64,000 bases of DNA from Rubrolithibacter sp043763625 (GTDB lineage: Bacteria > Bacteroidota > Bacteroidia > Sphingobacteriales > Sphingobacteriaceae): contig JAYULL010000188.1 in NCBI GenBank assembly GCA_043763625.1, positions 1 through 64,000 on the forward strand, in the 5' to 3' direction. The notes beneath the pieces are model-generated. The model made no database searches. It saw only the letters and a list, made by a program, of their open reading frames with translations, and was not told the DNA's origin. The position numbers and the translations under genes were made by a program. Numbering within the stretch: position 1 is the first letter of the stretch; each line of letters starts with the position of its first letter. Shown in pieces: positions 34,176 through 43,657 of the stretch.

Positions 34176-36848
34176 TTAGTAATTATCCATAAAAGTTCGT
34201 CTTTTACTCAACTTTAAATCTTGCAAAATAGAAGCTTTAACTTTCAAATCAACTGAGTAACTCCGAAAATTACCGAAAGGAATCCAGTTTATATTCAAAT
34301 CCCAGCAATGCAGGTCGCGGTAAATTGAAAATTGGGTATAGCTTATTTCACTACGTTGAAAATCGTAGCCGGATGAATATTGAACTTTCCACTTTGGCGT
34401 TACACTAAGATCTCCGTTAAAATTAAGTGTGTTTGTTACTATCGATCGGAATCGGCGAACTTGCGTATCAAATTGTTTCGAAAAGTTCAGACTGTAAGAA
34501 GCGGATATATTCCAAGGAACGTTAAAATCAACAAAAGCATTCGGATTTCGACTGATCATATTCAACTCCTGCTGCTGTTGCGGTGTCAAGTTTTTATTGT
34601 CCTGTTGCCCTTCGAGCTTTTTACTACGTTCGCTTAATGCCGTAGAATTTAAACTGAAATCTGTAGAAAGGCGAAAATCAGTTAAACGGGCAAGTTTCCC
34701 TCGCGAAAGTGAATACCGATCTACCCTTCTACCGTTAATATCGGTTTGATAAGGATCAAAAGTTCCTCCAAAATTTAACCCCAATTTTTGTTTAAAAAAG
34801 GATGTCCTTCCGGAAATACTAATCGTCGAAAGCTTAAAAGAATCAGCAACAAAGTTGTAAAACCCGCTAAAACTTAAACCTTGAATGATCGGCATTTTAT
34901 CTGCTTGAGACCCGTTTGTACTTTTAGTGGTATCAGAACCGGCGGTACTTGTCTTTTCTCGTCTTTTCGCTTCAATGTTATTATCAACCGAAAAATTGAT
35001 ACCTGCACTTCTTCCGGCTCCCGGACTTCCGTAAATAGAACTTTCGTAATAAGAGTAGCGACGCAGGGTATTGTTTTCTTCAACTAAACCGTAGTACCCG
35101 TATTTATTCTGAGAAAAATCCGGACGGTAGCTGAATCCGAGTGAAGGAGTAACCACATGCCGAATTGCAGCTATTTTACCTTTTTTAAAGGGTACCAATC
35201 CGTAAAATTTAGTTGAGAACCCGGAATTAAGCGAATAGTCATACACCCTGTTAAATCCTGAGATTGTATCAATAACTAAAGGAGTATTGGGCCGGTAAAT
35301 GCCGTCGTTAAACTGTAAAGTGTTTTTCCTGATCGATTGCAGATACCAGCGTTCATTATATTGCACACCGGTGCTAAACTGCAAATACTTTAACACATTT
35401 AGCGATAAGTTAACAGGGATGTTATGCTGCATGCCTGTGCGAAGTTTTTTGAATCCTTGTTTAGAGAATAGTTCAGATTCTTGTGCATCAATCGAGTTTT
35501 CCCCTTGTAAACTGTAGCCCACCGCAATACGCTGATACCACTTTTGTTCGCCGGCTCTTGTTTTAGAATCTAAAGGATTAAACGTGGCAACCGAAAGGTT
35601 AAATTGAGGAAGGCCCAAATAAACTTGTTTTGTACTTAGATCTTGCCTGTGTGTTAAGCTTGATGTAAAGTTTACTCTTCCGTCGGCAAAAGTTTTACCG
35701 TAGCTAATGTTTGACGACATGGAATTTCGAGTAACTTGATTTATATCATAGCTTCCTCCGGCACCCGTATTAGAGAAGTAAGCCGATGTTCCCAAGTCAA
35801 CCTGAGCGCTGAACGTAGTTCCGGGATTAGCCTCTTGCCGCTGGCTGTGGCCCCAGTTTAAGTGAAAATCTTTGTTAGCGCGTTTAAATGCATCTGTTCC
35901 CTCTACAGCATTAAAGTTTTTGGTGGATGCGAACCTGAACTGCAAATTTCCGTCGTACTTGTAGTTTTTTCGATAGCGTGCATCTACACTGGTTTCGTAC
36001 GACCCTTTACTATAGATAGAACCGCGAAGAGTAGCATCCCAATAATCATTTATACCGAAATACCAACCCAACTCTCGAAGAAAAAATCCCCGGTTAGCTT
36101 CTTCGCCGAAAGTAGGAAGCATAATGCCGGAAGCTCTCTTATTAGACTTTGGAAAAAAACCGAAAGGAATACCTAAGGGAAATGGAATATCTTCGATTAC
36201 TAAATAGGCCGGACCCGTAACAATTTGCTTATCGGTGACTAACCCTCTTGTTAAATGAATGCCGAAATGAGGATGCTCCAAATTGCAGGTGGTATAAATC
36301 GCGTCTTTCAGCGAAACTTCATCGTAAATATTTTTCTTCGACTTTCTGGCTTGAATAAAACCGCCTTCTACTTCAGTATGAATTTGGTAGATATAGGCCT
36401 TCTTCGTTTTAAAATTATATGTCAAAGAATCGGTTGTAACAGGCGGCTCACTACCTTGCTTAAAAATTGGCCTGCCCCTGTAGCGACCTGATTTTGTGTC
36501 TTTTCTACCGGTGGAGAAAATCGTATTATTTTTTTGGTCTAGACGAATATAGTCGGCATCCAGCTCAAAGTCACCGTACTTGATTCTTGCTTTGCCGTAA
36601 AGGTGAACTATGTTCTGATCCTTCAAATCATAGCGAATGGAATCTTCGGCATTATACTGCACCTCTGTTTCAAGCTCGCCGTCGTTTTTCTTTATGGTGT
36701 CGGCTGCTGCCTTAGCCGTATCGATTGCGAGCTTTTCTGTGGCAGGCCTTATCCGCGGAGTCTGAGCCAAGAGATTTAAACCTATAGGTAACAAAAGTGT
36801 CAAAAATGCGTATCTCAGAAAAAACCCCTTTATAAATTTCAAATCCAA
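34176..36848 (-). CDS. lptD: LptD-like LPS-assembly outer-membrane protein
   Basis: Outer-membrane beta-barrel that inserts lipopolysaccharide into the outer leaflet. A signal peptide (about 1-28, ending LLAQ) precedes an OstA/LptA-like jellyroll (about 60-230, ARIKYGDFELDADYIRLDQ, KSGRYRGRPIFKQ) and then a long barrel with many aromatic alternating strands to the C-terminus (FRSYSVDLKVKASILQDLKL). Length 890 suits the Bacteroidota form. The first in-frame start is TTG at 36848; no ATG lies nearby. It is divergent from the amidase, whose start region it abuts. Confidence 0.85.
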   Translation of the reverse strand: MDLKFIKGFFLRYAFLTLLLPIGLNLLAQTPRIRPATEKLAIDTAKAAADTIKKNDGELETEVQYNAEDSIRYDLKDQNIVHLYGKARIKYGDFELDADYIRLDQKNNTIFSTGRKDTKSGRYRGRPIFKQGSEPPVTTDSLTYNFKTKKAYIYQIHTEVEGGFIQARKSKKNIYDEVSLKDAIYTTCNLEHPHFGIHLTRGLVTDKQIVTGPAYLVIEDIPFPLGIPFGFFPKSNKRASGIMLPTFGEEANRGFFLRELGWYFGINDYWDATLRGSIYSKGSYETSVDARYRKNYKYDGNLQFRFASTKNFNAVEGTDAFKRANKDFHLNWGHSQRQEANPGTTFSAQVDLGTSAYFSNTGAGGSYDINQVTRNSMSSNISYGKTFADGRVNFTSSLTHRQDLSTKQVYLGLPQFNLSVATFNPLDSKTRAGEQKWYQRIAVGYSLQGENSIDAQESELFSKQGFKKLRTGMQHNIPVNLSLNVLKYLQFSTGVQYNERWYLQSIRKNTLQFNDGIYRPNTPLVIDTISGFNRVYDYSLNSGFSTKFYGLVPFKKGKIAAIRHVVTPSLGFSYRPDFSQNKYGYYGLVEENNTLRRYSYYESSIYGSPGAGRSAGINFSVDNNIEAKRREKTSTAGSDTTKSTNGSQADKMPIIQGLSFSGFYNFVADSFKLSTISISGRTSFFKQKLGLNFGGTFDPYQTDINGRRVDRYSLSRGKLARLTDFRLSTDFSLNSTALSERSKKLEGQQDNKNLTPQQQQELNMISRNPNAFVDFNVPWNISASYSLNFSKQFDTQVRRFRSIVTNTLNFNGDLSVTPKWKVQYSSGYDFQRSEISYTQFSIYRDLHCWDLNINWIPFGNFRSYSVDLKVKASILQDLKLSKRRTFMDNY

Positions 36849-36858
36849 TGACGAATAT

Positions 36859-36866
36859 TATTTTTG
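36859..36866 (+). promoter_or_regulatory. -7 box for the amidase gene
   Basis: TATTTTTG matches TAnnTTTG and ends 11 nt before ATG 36878. It lies within the longest open frame of the amidase, which argues against the ATG at 36848. Confidence 0.5.
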
Positions 36867-36877
36867 CAATAAATAAA

Positions 36878-37762
36878 ATGCAACGTTCAAAATTAATGAA
36901 AATAATACCGGTCAAAATGTTAATTTATGTTATAAACGCATTATTACTTCTCCTTCCCTTAGTATCGTTTACTTACAACTCTAAAACTCCACCTTTTCGT
37001 ATAAGAACAATTGTGATCGATGCCGGTCACGGCGGTAAAGCAACGGGCGCATCGGGCAGAATGTCGACTGAAAAAGATGTTACTTTGCAGGTAGCTTTGC
37101 GATTAGGAAAAGCAATAGAAAGTCAACTTAATGATGTTAAAGTTGTTTACACACGCACAACGGATATTTTTGTTCCTAATATTGATCGACCTAATCTTGC
37201 AAACAAACTTAAAGCAGATCTTTTCATTTCTATACATTGCAATTCAATGCCTGCTAATAGAATAATATCAGGATATAGAAAAGATTCGAGGGGCCGTAAA
37301 GTCCCGGTGTACGAAACAAGGCAAAGCACCTCAACACGAGGAGTAGAAACCTTTGTTGCCGGATTTGGACGTTTAGACGAGCAGGATGTGGCAATACGAG
37401 AAAATGCGGATATTCTATTGGAAAAGGATTATAAAGACACCTATGGCGGGTATGACCCTAAGGACCCTGAAAGTATGATTATGTTTTCACTTATGAAAAA
37501 CATATATAGAGAGCAAAGTATTAAATTAGCAACTTTAATGCAGGATGAATACATTGGTACCGGCAGAATTAATAGAGGCGTGAAAGAACAGAATATTTTA
37601 ATTTTACAGCGGGCAGGAATGCCTTCCATCCTCACCGAAATCGGTTTCATTAGTAATCCGCAAGAAGAAGAGTTCATTAACTCAGAAAACGGACAGAACG
37701 AAATAGTAACTTGCCTGTTAAAAGCTATTCAGAACTACAAACGGCAAGTTGAGCTTGAATAA
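36878..37762 (+). CDS. N-acetylmuramoyl-L-alanine amidase
   Basis: Amidase_3 zinc enzyme that cleaves the peptide from MurNAc in peptidoglycan, probably during cell separation. A membrane anchor or signal (about 10-30) precedes the catalytic domain: VIDAGHGG (Zn His), STEKDVTLQ (Zn Glu), FISIHCNS (Zn His) and the catalytic Glu in ILTEIGFISN. The frame is open from 36848, but the promoter box lies there; ATG 36878 gives 294 residues, and ATG 36896 is a second option. An insertion (SGYRKDSRGRKVPVYETRQS) follows SIHCNS. It is 33 nt upstream of the MCE gene. Confidence 0.9.
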   Translation: MQRSKLMKIIPVKMLIYVINALLLLLPLVSFTYNSKTPPFRIRTIVIDAGHGGKATGASGRMSTEKDVTLQVALRLGKAIESQLNDVKVVYTRTTDIFVPNIDRPNLANKLKADLFISIHCNSMPANRIISGYRKDSRGRKVPVYETRQSTSTRGVETFVAGFGRLDEQDVAIRENADILLEKDYKDTYGGYDPKDPESMIMFSLMKNIYREQSIKLATLMQDEYIGTGRINRGVKEQNILILQRAGMPSILTEIGFISNPQEEEFINSENGQNEIVTCLLKAIQNYKRQVELE

Positions 37763-37795
37763 AATACAACACCCAAACCTTTAAACTACTATACC

Positions 37796-38740
37796 TTGAA
37801 AATAACAAATGAAACCAAAGTCGGCATATTAGCTGCTGTAGCAATAACCATTTTAATAGTAGGCTACAGTTTTTTAAAAGGCAATGATGTATTCAGCCGC
37901 GATAACGAAATTTTTGCGAGATATGAACGGGTTGACGGCCTTACAGTTTCTAAACCTATTTTGGTAAACGGGTTTCAAATTGGCAGGGTAGCCGCCCTTA
38001 CTCTACTGCCCGACGGAAAAATACTTGCCAAGTTTAAGGTAAGTCCGAAGTATGAAATTCCGTCAAATACTATTGCTCGGTTAGAAAGCACTGACCTTCT
38101 GGGAGGAAAAGCGATTGTTTTTGATTTAGGAACAAGTAAAAAATATGCTGAGGACGGAGATACTTTAAATGCCAATGTTGAGAAGAACTTAATGGAGCAG
38201 GTAGAACCAGTACAAAAGAAAGCCGAAAAAATCATTAGCCGTATGGATTCTATTTTAACATCGCTGAATGCCACTATAAATCCCGAGTTTCAGAAAAACT
38301 TTAATCGCAGCTTTGCAAGCATTGCAAAAACTCTTGAAACGTTAGAAGGCACTACCAAAAAAGTTGATAATATGGTGGGAAGCCAGAGCAGTAGATTAAC
38401 CGCGATTTTTGCAAACCTTGAATCGATAACTACTAATTTTAAAAATAACAATCGACGCATTTCTTCTATTATGGGCAATTTAGACCGAATGAGCGACCAA
38501 TTAGCAAAAGCTGATGTTGCTCAAACCGTTGCAAATGCAAATAAAGCAGTTGCAGATATGCAAACAGCAATTGATAAAGTTAACAAAGGTGAAGGTTCCT
38601 TAGGACAACTTCTAAACGACAAAAAATTGTATAACAACCTAAATAATGCCGCCGGAAATTTGGATAAATTAATGGTTGACTTAAAAGCGAACCCGAAGCG
38701 ATACGTTCATTTTTCTGTTTTCGGGGGGAAGAAAGATTAA
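37796..38740 (+). CDS. MCE/MlaD-family lipid transport protein
   Basis: A 314-residue periplasmic protein anchored by one N-terminal helix (VGILAAVAITILIVGYSFL). The MCE domain (about 35-115: EIFARYERVDGLTVSKPILV, NGFQIGRVAALTLLPDGK, LLGGKAIVFDLG) is followed by a long helical region (about 120-290) that in relatives forms a tube for lipids. The start is TTG at 37796; the nearby ATG is out of frame. Downstream MlaE and MlaF partners are absent. Pairing with the amidase and lptD suggests an envelope gene cluster. Confidence 0.85.
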   Translation: MKITNETKVGILAAVAITILIVGYSFLKGNDVFSRDNEIFARYERVDGLTVSKPILVNGFQIGRVAALTLLPDGKILAKFKVSPKYEIPSNTIARLESTDLLGGKAIVFDLGTSKKYAEDGDTLNANVEKNLMEQVEPVQKKAEKIISRMDSILTSLNATINPEFQKNFNRSFASIAKTLETLEGTTKKVDNMVGSQSSRLTAIFANLESITTNFKNNNRRISSIMGNLDRMSDQLAKADVAQTVANANKAVADMQTAIDKVNKGEGSLGQLLNDKKLYNNLNNAAGNLDKLMVDLKANPKRYVHFSVFGGKKD

Positions 38741-38750
38741 GCAAAACTTG

Positions 38751-39665
38751 TTAAATCTGAAAAGTTTGCCCTTCTATTGCCAGCCGGGAATTTGGAAACA
38801 CACCTTTAGCTTCTTCCAACAGCGGTTCCAAATCTTTGTACCTGGCAGAAAAATGACCTAGTAGAAGCTGCTTTTTAATTCCGGCTTTAACTGCAATTTG
38901 TGCGGCCTCTAACGCAGTGGTATGAAAGGTTTCTTTCGCCCTATCAACCATAGATTGAGTAAACGTTGCTTCATGATAAAGTGTATCTACATTGGTTATT
39001 TGATCAATGTACTTCCAATTGCAAATCGTGTCTGAACAGTAGGCGTAACTCCTTGGTTCATCCGCGTCGGTAGTCAATTCTTCAACTTCGTGAACATTAC
39101 CCGCCTTATCAGTAAAGCTAACCCCCCGCTTAATTAAGGGGATATATGAAACCGGAATATTTAACTCTTCTATTTTTTCTTTAAGAACTTTTCGCAACCG
39201 CTTTTTTTGAGTGAATTTAAAACCTGTACAAGGAATGCGATGCTCAAGAATTATCGTTTCAATTATTAAATCCGGTGTTTCTAAAATCACTTGAGGTGAT
39301 TCGTCTTGCGTTGCATTAAAAATTACCGGATAGCGTAAAGTAGTTTCCGAATACTTAAAATTAAGATCAAGAATTTCTTTTAAAGGACCAGGAGCAAAAA
39401 TAGTAACCGGCTTGCTTCTGCCGTTTAGATGCAGCGATGAAAGTAAGCCTATTAGGCCCAAATAATGATCGCCATGTAAATGGCTTATAAAAATATAATC
39501 AATTTTCTGGGCCTTGATACAGTTCTTGAGAAGTTGATGCTGAGTTCCTTCGGCACAATCAATTAAAAAAAAATGATCGTTAGCATTTAAGATTTGTGCA
39601 CTCGGGTTCCGGTTATAAATAGGGGTAGCAGAACTGCTTCCTAAAATTGTGACTTCAAATCTCAT
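38751..39665 (-). CDS. rnz: Ribonuclease Z
   Basis: Metallo-beta-lactamase endonuclease that removes the 3' trailer of tRNA precursors. The zinc motif HLHGDH (62-67) lies in FISHLHGDHYLGLIGLL. The family's PxKxLRxVL-like segment (KFTQKKRLRKVLKEK), YCSDT and LYHEATF are present, and the last motif LLLGHFSARYKD gives the final His. Length 304 is that of the bacterial short form. It follows the STAS gene by 18 nt. Confidence 0.94.
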   Translation of the reverse strand: MRFEVTILGSSSATPIYNRNPSAQILNANDHFFLIDCAEGTQHQLLKNCIKAQKIDYIFISHLHGDHYLGLIGLLSSLHLNGRSKPVTIFAPGPLKEILDLNFKYSETTLRYPVIFNATQDESPQVILETPDLIIETIILEHRIPCTGFKFTQKKRLRKVLKEKIEELNIPVSYIPLIKRGVSFTDKAGNVHEVEELTTDADEPRSYAYCSDTICNWKYIDQITNVDTLYHEATFTQSMVDRAKETFHTTALEAAQIAVKAGIKKQLLLGHFSARYKDLEPLLEEAKGVFPNSRLAIEGQTFQI

Positions 39666-39683
39666 TCATCGATGCGAAGAGGC

Positions 39684-40061
39684 TTATTTTGCCTCTTTTT
39701 TCAGTTCCTTCTCAATTTCCTCCATAAAAATCAAATCTACACCTTCTTCTACTGATGGAACAATAGTGAGAACTGTTTCTAATTGAGAAATGTTTACCAA
39801 GCGAGAAATATTATCGTTTACACCGGTAATAATGAAAACTCCTTCGGCATTTTTGCAGATACGATGACCTACCAAAAGACTGCTCAAGCCGGATGAATCC
39901 GTATATTTTACGGCAGAAAGGTCGAGGATTATATTTCTTTGTCCTTCGGTATTAATCAGGATAAGCTCGGATTTTAACTGTGGAGACATCAGAGAATTCA
40001 GCTTTGATTCGTTAAGTTTAATCAAAACATATTTTTCGTGCTTATCTACCGTAAATTTCAT
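39684..40061 (-). CDS. STAS-domain anti-sigma-factor antagonist-like protein
   Basis: A 125-residue single STAS domain. The segment DLSAVKYTDSSGLSSLLVG contains the DSSG motif (55-58) whose serine is the phosphorylation site in SpoIIAA-like proteins. The C-terminus adds an acidic and lysine-rich tail. A partner-switch kinase is not in the window. It sits between purC (45 nt upstream) and rnz. Confidence 0.85.
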   Translation of the reverse strand: MKFTVDKHEKYVLIKLNESKLNSLMSPQLKSELILINTEGQRNIILDLSAVKYTDSSGLSSLLVGHRICKNAEGVFIITGVNDNISRLVNISQLETVLTIVPSVEEGVDLIFMEEIEKELKKEAK

Positions 40062-40106
40062 ATCGACTATGTTTTAGAACTCTTGTCACAATATTAATAA
40101 ATCTTT

Positions 40107-41054
40107 TCAATTTAAACGACGCAAACTTTCAATTATATTTCTTTCTACCCGTGTCAAAATTTCCGAAACCTCAGCCTTTTGAAAGTTCTCGCCGGTAATA
40201 TGTTCGTAAAGCTCAATGTACCGTTCAGAAATAAGACTAACAAGCTCATCGGTCATTTCCGGCACTGTTTGATCTTCTTTTCCCTGAAACCCGTTCTCTA
40301 TAAGCCATTGCCTGACAAACTCTTTTGACAGTTGTCTTTGCTCCTGCCCTGCTTGTTGTAAAATTTCGTAGCCTTCTTTATAAAAATACCTTGACGAATC
40401 GGGCGTATGAATTTCGTCGATTAAATGTATTCTGCCTTTTAATTCTCCAAATTCGTATTTGGTGTCTACCAGAATCAATCCTTGTTTGGCAGCGATTTCG
40501 GATCCCCGTTCGTATAAAGCTCGCGTATATTCTTCCAATTGCGTATATTCTTTTTCTGTTGCAATACCCCGCACTAAAATATCATTTCGCGAAATGTCTT
40601 CATCATGCCCCACATCGGCTTTAGTTGTAGGCGTTATAATCGGCTCGGGCAATTTATCGTTTTCGTTTAACCCGTCGGGTAAAGCAACCCCGCAAATTTC
40701 GCGACGTCCTACTTTGTATTCACGCCAAGCATGTCCTGCCAGGTAACCGCGAATAACCATCTCGACTTTAAAAGGCGTACAAATCTTGCCGATAGTCACA
40801 GAAGGATCCGGAACGTCTAATACCCAGTTTGGGACAATATCTTTTGTTTCTTCAAGAAACTTTGCTGCTATCTGATTAAGCACTTGTCCTTTAAAAGGAA
40901 TGGGTTTTGGCAGAACTATATCGAAAGCTGAAATGCGGTCTGAAACAACCATAACTAAATACTTACCTGAAATGGTATATACATCTCTTACCTTACCCTT
41001 ATAAAATCCTGTTTGACCCGGAAGCTTAAAGTTGGTCTCCTTTATTGAGGACAT
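40107..41054 (-). CDS. purC: SAICAR synthetase
   Basis: Purine-synthesis enzyme joining CAIR and aspartate with ATP. KGKVRDVYTI forms the ATP loop at the N-terminus. VPDPSVTIGKICTPFKVEMVIRGYLAG is the strongest signature, and LILVDTKYEFGE is the Mg-binding segment. Length 315 is that of the longer form found in Bacteroidota and eukaryotes rather than the ~240-residue Proteobacterial type. It lies downstream of phoH on the same strand, but with a 149-nt gap holding a stem-loop. Confidence 0.95.
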   Translation of the reverse strand: MSSIKETNFKLPGQTGFYKGKVRDVYTISGKYLVMVVSDRISAFDIVLPKPIPFKGQVLNQIAAKFLEETKDIVPNWVLDVPDPSVTIGKICTPFKVEMVIRGYLAGHAWREYKVGRREICGVALPDGLNENDKLPEPIITPTTKADVGHDEDISRNDILVRGIATEKEYTQLEEYTRALYERGSEIAAKQGLILVDTKYEFGELKGRIHLIDEIHTPDSSRYFYKEGYEILQQAGQEQRQLSKEFVRQWLIENGFQGKEDQTVPEMTDELVSLISERYIELYEHITGENFQKAEVSEILTRVERNIIESLRRLN

Positions 41055-41105
41055 TGATAGTTAAATATTTGAGTTATAATTAAAATTGATTTTGCAAAGC
41101 TGACC

Positions 41106-41172
41106 GAGCATAGCTCAACTGCTCAATCTCTAAAAATTTTAGCTCTTTTCACAACGCTGTTGAGTTTTGCTC
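41106..41172. repeat. Long imperfect stem-loop between phoH and purC
   Basis: GAGCATAGCTCAAC (41106-41119) and GTTGAGTTTTGCTC (41159-41172) are inverse copies with 12 of 14 matches, with an inner AAAAATTTT dyad in the loop. Without a T tract on either strand it is not a typical terminator. Its GAGC/GCTC words resemble the other intergenic repeat patches in the window. Confidence 0.5.
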
Positions 41173-41203
41173 TACCCTTCAGCCTCCGGCTTAATTTTTC
41201 ACC

Positions 41204-42169
41204 TTACTGTATATCTCCGTAAGCTTCTAAAATACGCCTTACGAGTTTATGGCGCACCACATCTTCTCCCGAAAGGTAAATAATTTCTATTCTCTTAATA
41301 TCCGAAAGTATTTTTAAAGCTGTAAATAAACCCGATTGTTGTTTTTTGGGTAGATCGATTTGAGTAATATCGCCGGTAACAATAAATTTTGCAGAAGGAC
41401 CCATTCTCGTTAAAAACATTTTTAACTGCATATCTGTCGAGTTCTGGGCTTCGTCTAAAATAACAAAGCAGTTGTCTAACGTTCGCCCACGCATAAACGC
41501 AAGCGGTGCAATTTCAATCGTTCTGTTTTCCAGATACGCTTTGAGTTTTTCTGCGGGGATCATATCGTCCAACGCATCGTATAAGGGACGCAAATACGGG
41601 TCTATTTTTTCTTTTAAATCTCCGGGAAGGAAACCTAAGTTTTCGCCTGCTTCAACCGCCGGTCTGGTAAGAATAATTCGCTTAATTTCTTTATTCTTAA
41701 GTGCTCTTACTGCAAGAGCAACAGCAGTATAGGTTTTACCGGTTCCGGCAGGGCCGATAGCAAAAAGGATATCGTTATTGTTAATGCTGTCTACCATCCG
41801 GCGCTGATTAGCCGTTCGAGCCTTTACTACAATTCCGTTCGGGCCGAAAACTATTGCTTCGCCCGAACCGGCACTTGGCTTTTCTCCCGGTGTTTCACCA
41901 TCTCCTTGGGCAGCTAATTTGTGTCCCAATAACGTTTCTAAATCGTTATTACTGATGCTTTGAAACTTTTCAACATGGGTTATAATTTCTTGAAAGCGAA
42001 GTTGAAAATTTGCCAGTTCATTTTCGTCACCTAGAGCTTTAACTTCATTGCCCCGAGCCACAATTTTTATTTTTGGAAATTGTCTTTTTATTACCTCAAA
42101 ATATTCATTGTTCGCCCCCCACAACACTACCGGGTTAAAGTTTTCTAAAATAAGTTTCAGTTCGTTCAA
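41204..42169 (-). CDS. PhoH-family ATPase
   Basis: A 321-residue cytoplasmic P-loop protein of the PhoH (PhoH-like/YbeZ) family, linked to RNA metabolism and ribosome maturation. Walker A GPAGTGKT is at 139-146 and Walker B FVILDEAQN near 238. The N-terminal ~110 residues form a KH-like/PhoH N domain. RPAVEAGENLGFLPG and TGDITQIDLP are family marks. The only start in reach is TTG at 42169. The ybeY gene, a usual partner, is not next to it. Confidence 0.9.
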   Translation of the reverse strand: MNELKLILENFNPVVLWGANNEYFEVIKRQFPKIKIVARGNEVKALGDENELANFQLRFQEIITHVEKFQSISNNDLETLLGHKLAAQGDGETPGEKPSAGSGEAIVFGPNGIVVKARTANQRRMVDSINNNDILFAIGPAGTGKTYTAVALAVRALKNKEIKRIILTRPAVEAGENLGFLPGDLKEKIDPYLRPLYDALDDMIPAEKLKAYLENRTIEIAPLAFMRGRTLDNCFVILDEAQNSTDMQLKMFLTRMGPSAKFIVTGDITQIDLPKKQQSGLFTALKILSDIKRIEIIYLSGEDVVRHKLVRRILEAYGDIQ

Positions 42170-42267
42170 GTGAGCTTTTTTTAGTTCTTGTTTTTTTTGA
42201 AATTAAAAGTTGAATATTTGCAGGAAGAATCCTATCGCAAGATTAGCAATTAATATTTAAATTTTTA

Positions 42268-43047
42268 ATGGCAATAATTACTTTAACAACCGATTTAGGT
42301 TATAAAGATTTTTATCAAGCTGCCTTAAAGGGGAGCATTGTAAGTATGCTGCCAAATGCAAATATTATTGACATAACTCACGCTATTTCTGCATTTAACA
42401 TCCCGCAGGCTGCATTCGTTTTAAAAAATGCATTTCCCTATTTTCCTAAAGGTACGGTTCACTTAATCGGTATCGACTCGGTATATAACGAAAACACTCG
42501 CTATTTGGCTTTGCGTTATAAAGAACACTTTTTTGTAGGCTCAGACAACGGAATTTTTTCCTTGATGTTTAATTCCGATCCTGACGAAATGGTAGAGCTG
42601 AATATCATGCAGGATTTAAAGTTTCTTCATTTTCCGCTTACCGACATCTTTGTAAAGGCAGCATGCATGTTGGCAACCGGGGGCAAACTTTCAGACATAG
42701 GTATTCCGGTAACGGAATTGGAGCACAAAATGAATCTAAGCCCGGTTATCGAGAGAGACATTATCCGGGGAAGCGTGATTTATATCGACTCGTTTCAGAA
42801 TGTAATAACCAATATTTCCAAAGATCTTTTCAGCCGCGTTCAAAAAAATAGAAGTTTTACTTTATTTTTTCGAAAGAACGAAACTATAACACAATTGAGT
42901 TGGCATTACAACGAAGTGCCCGAGGGCGAAAAACTTTGTTTGTTTGGAATTAGCAATAACCTTGAAATTGCAATCAACAAAGGAAATGCAAGCGGTTTAT
43001 TGGGTTTGCATTTAAATGATATTGTTCGAATCGAGTTTCTCTCATAA
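42268..43047 (+). CDS. SAM hydrolase / SAM hydroxide adenosyltransferase family
   Basis: A 259-residue member of the DUF62 family (relatives of fluorinase and chlorinase) that uses water to split S-adenosylmethionine into adenosine and methionine. The start IITLTTDLGYKDFYQAALKG holds the conserved Asp, followed by NIIDITHAISAFNIPQAAF, IGIDSVY and the SDNGIFSLMF loop. The C-terminal beta-barrel contains YIDSFQNVITNI and ends GLHLNDIVRIEF. It is followed at 42 nt by a small membrane protein gene in the same direction. Confidence 0.88.
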   Translation: MAIITLTTDLGYKDFYQAALKGSIVSMLPNANIIDITHAISAFNIPQAAFVLKNAFPYFPKGTVHLIGIDSVYNENTRYLALRYKEHFFVGSDNGIFSLMFNSDPDEMVELNIMQDLKFLHFPLTDIFVKAACMLATGGKLSDIGIPVTELEHKMNLSPVIERDIIRGSVIYIDSFQNVITNISKDLFSRVQKNRSFTLFFRKNETITQLSWHYNEVPEGEKLCLFGISNNLEIAINKGNASGLLGLHLNDIVRIEFLS

Positions 43048-43089
43048 ACAATTTCCGGGTTTTCTGATTTTATTGGCTCAAGCATAGCT

Positions 43090-43581
43090 ATGAAAACAAT
43101 CTGCATTCTACTTTTAACATTTGTTTCTTTAAGTGTCTTTGCGCAGAAAAATTCGCCGTATGAAGTTCAGCGCAAGAAAATAAATAATTTATTAAGCCAA
43201 AGAAGCGGCAAGTTCGGTCAATACGAAAAGAGTTTAAACATGAAAACAGGTATTTTCGGTTGGAAAACCAAAAAAGACATGCAACGCTCTATTGATATAT
43301 TGACAGAAGTTTTTAAAACAGACAATACTATTTTACGTGAACTCAAAGTTTTGCTCGATTATAAGGACCTTGAAAAAACTCAAGCTCAAACACAAGCTAT
43401 AGAAACGGAAGGCAGAATTAAAGGCTATATGAAAACTATTACCAAGCTTCAGCAAGAAAATGACAGATTAAAGGCTGACTCGGCAAAAATAGAAGTGAAG
43501 AAGTCGGATTTTCCTTACGGACTTATCGCCGTGGTGATTTCAATTCTTGCATTGCTTGTTTTTCTCTTTCGCAAAAATTGA
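43090..43581 (+). CDS. Exported coiled-coil protein with C-terminal anchor
   Basis: A 163-residue protein. It has a signal peptide (about 1-18, ending VFAQ), a charged central region with a predicted coiled coil (ETEGRIKGYMKTITKLQQEN), and one hydrophobic helix at the C-terminus (YGLIAVVISILALLVFLF) followed by RKN. The layout is that of a protein facing the periplasm and held by its tail. Function is unknown. A terminator-like hairpin follows. Confidence 0.65.
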   Translation: MKTICILLLTFVSLSVFAQKNSPYEVQRKKINNLLSQRSGKFGQYEKSLNMKTGIFGWKTKKDMQRSIDILTEVFKTDNTILRELKVLLDYKDLEKTQAQTQAIETEGRIKGYMKTITKLQQENDRLKADSAKIEVKKSDFPYGLIAVVISILALLVFLFRKN

Positions 43582-43595
43582 CGGTGGGTTGATGT

Positions 43596-43622
43596 GCTTT
43601 TAATTAAGTAAAAGCTATTTTT
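43596..43622 (+). terminator. Likely terminator before the ABC exporter
   Basis: GCTTTT (43596-43601) and AAAAGC (43610-43615) form a 6-bp stem followed by TATTTTT. A second dyad, GCCCTT/AAGGGC with TTTT, follows at 43627-43644. Both are AT-rich and moderate in strength. Confidence 0.5.
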
Positions 43623-43657
43623 ACCCGCCCTTTTAAGGGCTTTTAGCGAGATTTTGA

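Noticed and set aside
36848..36877. Longer amidase from ATG 36848
   Set aside because: The -7 box at 36859-36866 would lie inside the coding sequence, and the extra ten residues add nothing to the signal or anchor.
39677..39702. Terminator after the STAS gene
   Set aside because: GAGGC/GCCTC forms a stem over the stop codon, but the T tract is on the plus strand, where no gene needs ending; on the minus strand there is no T tract.
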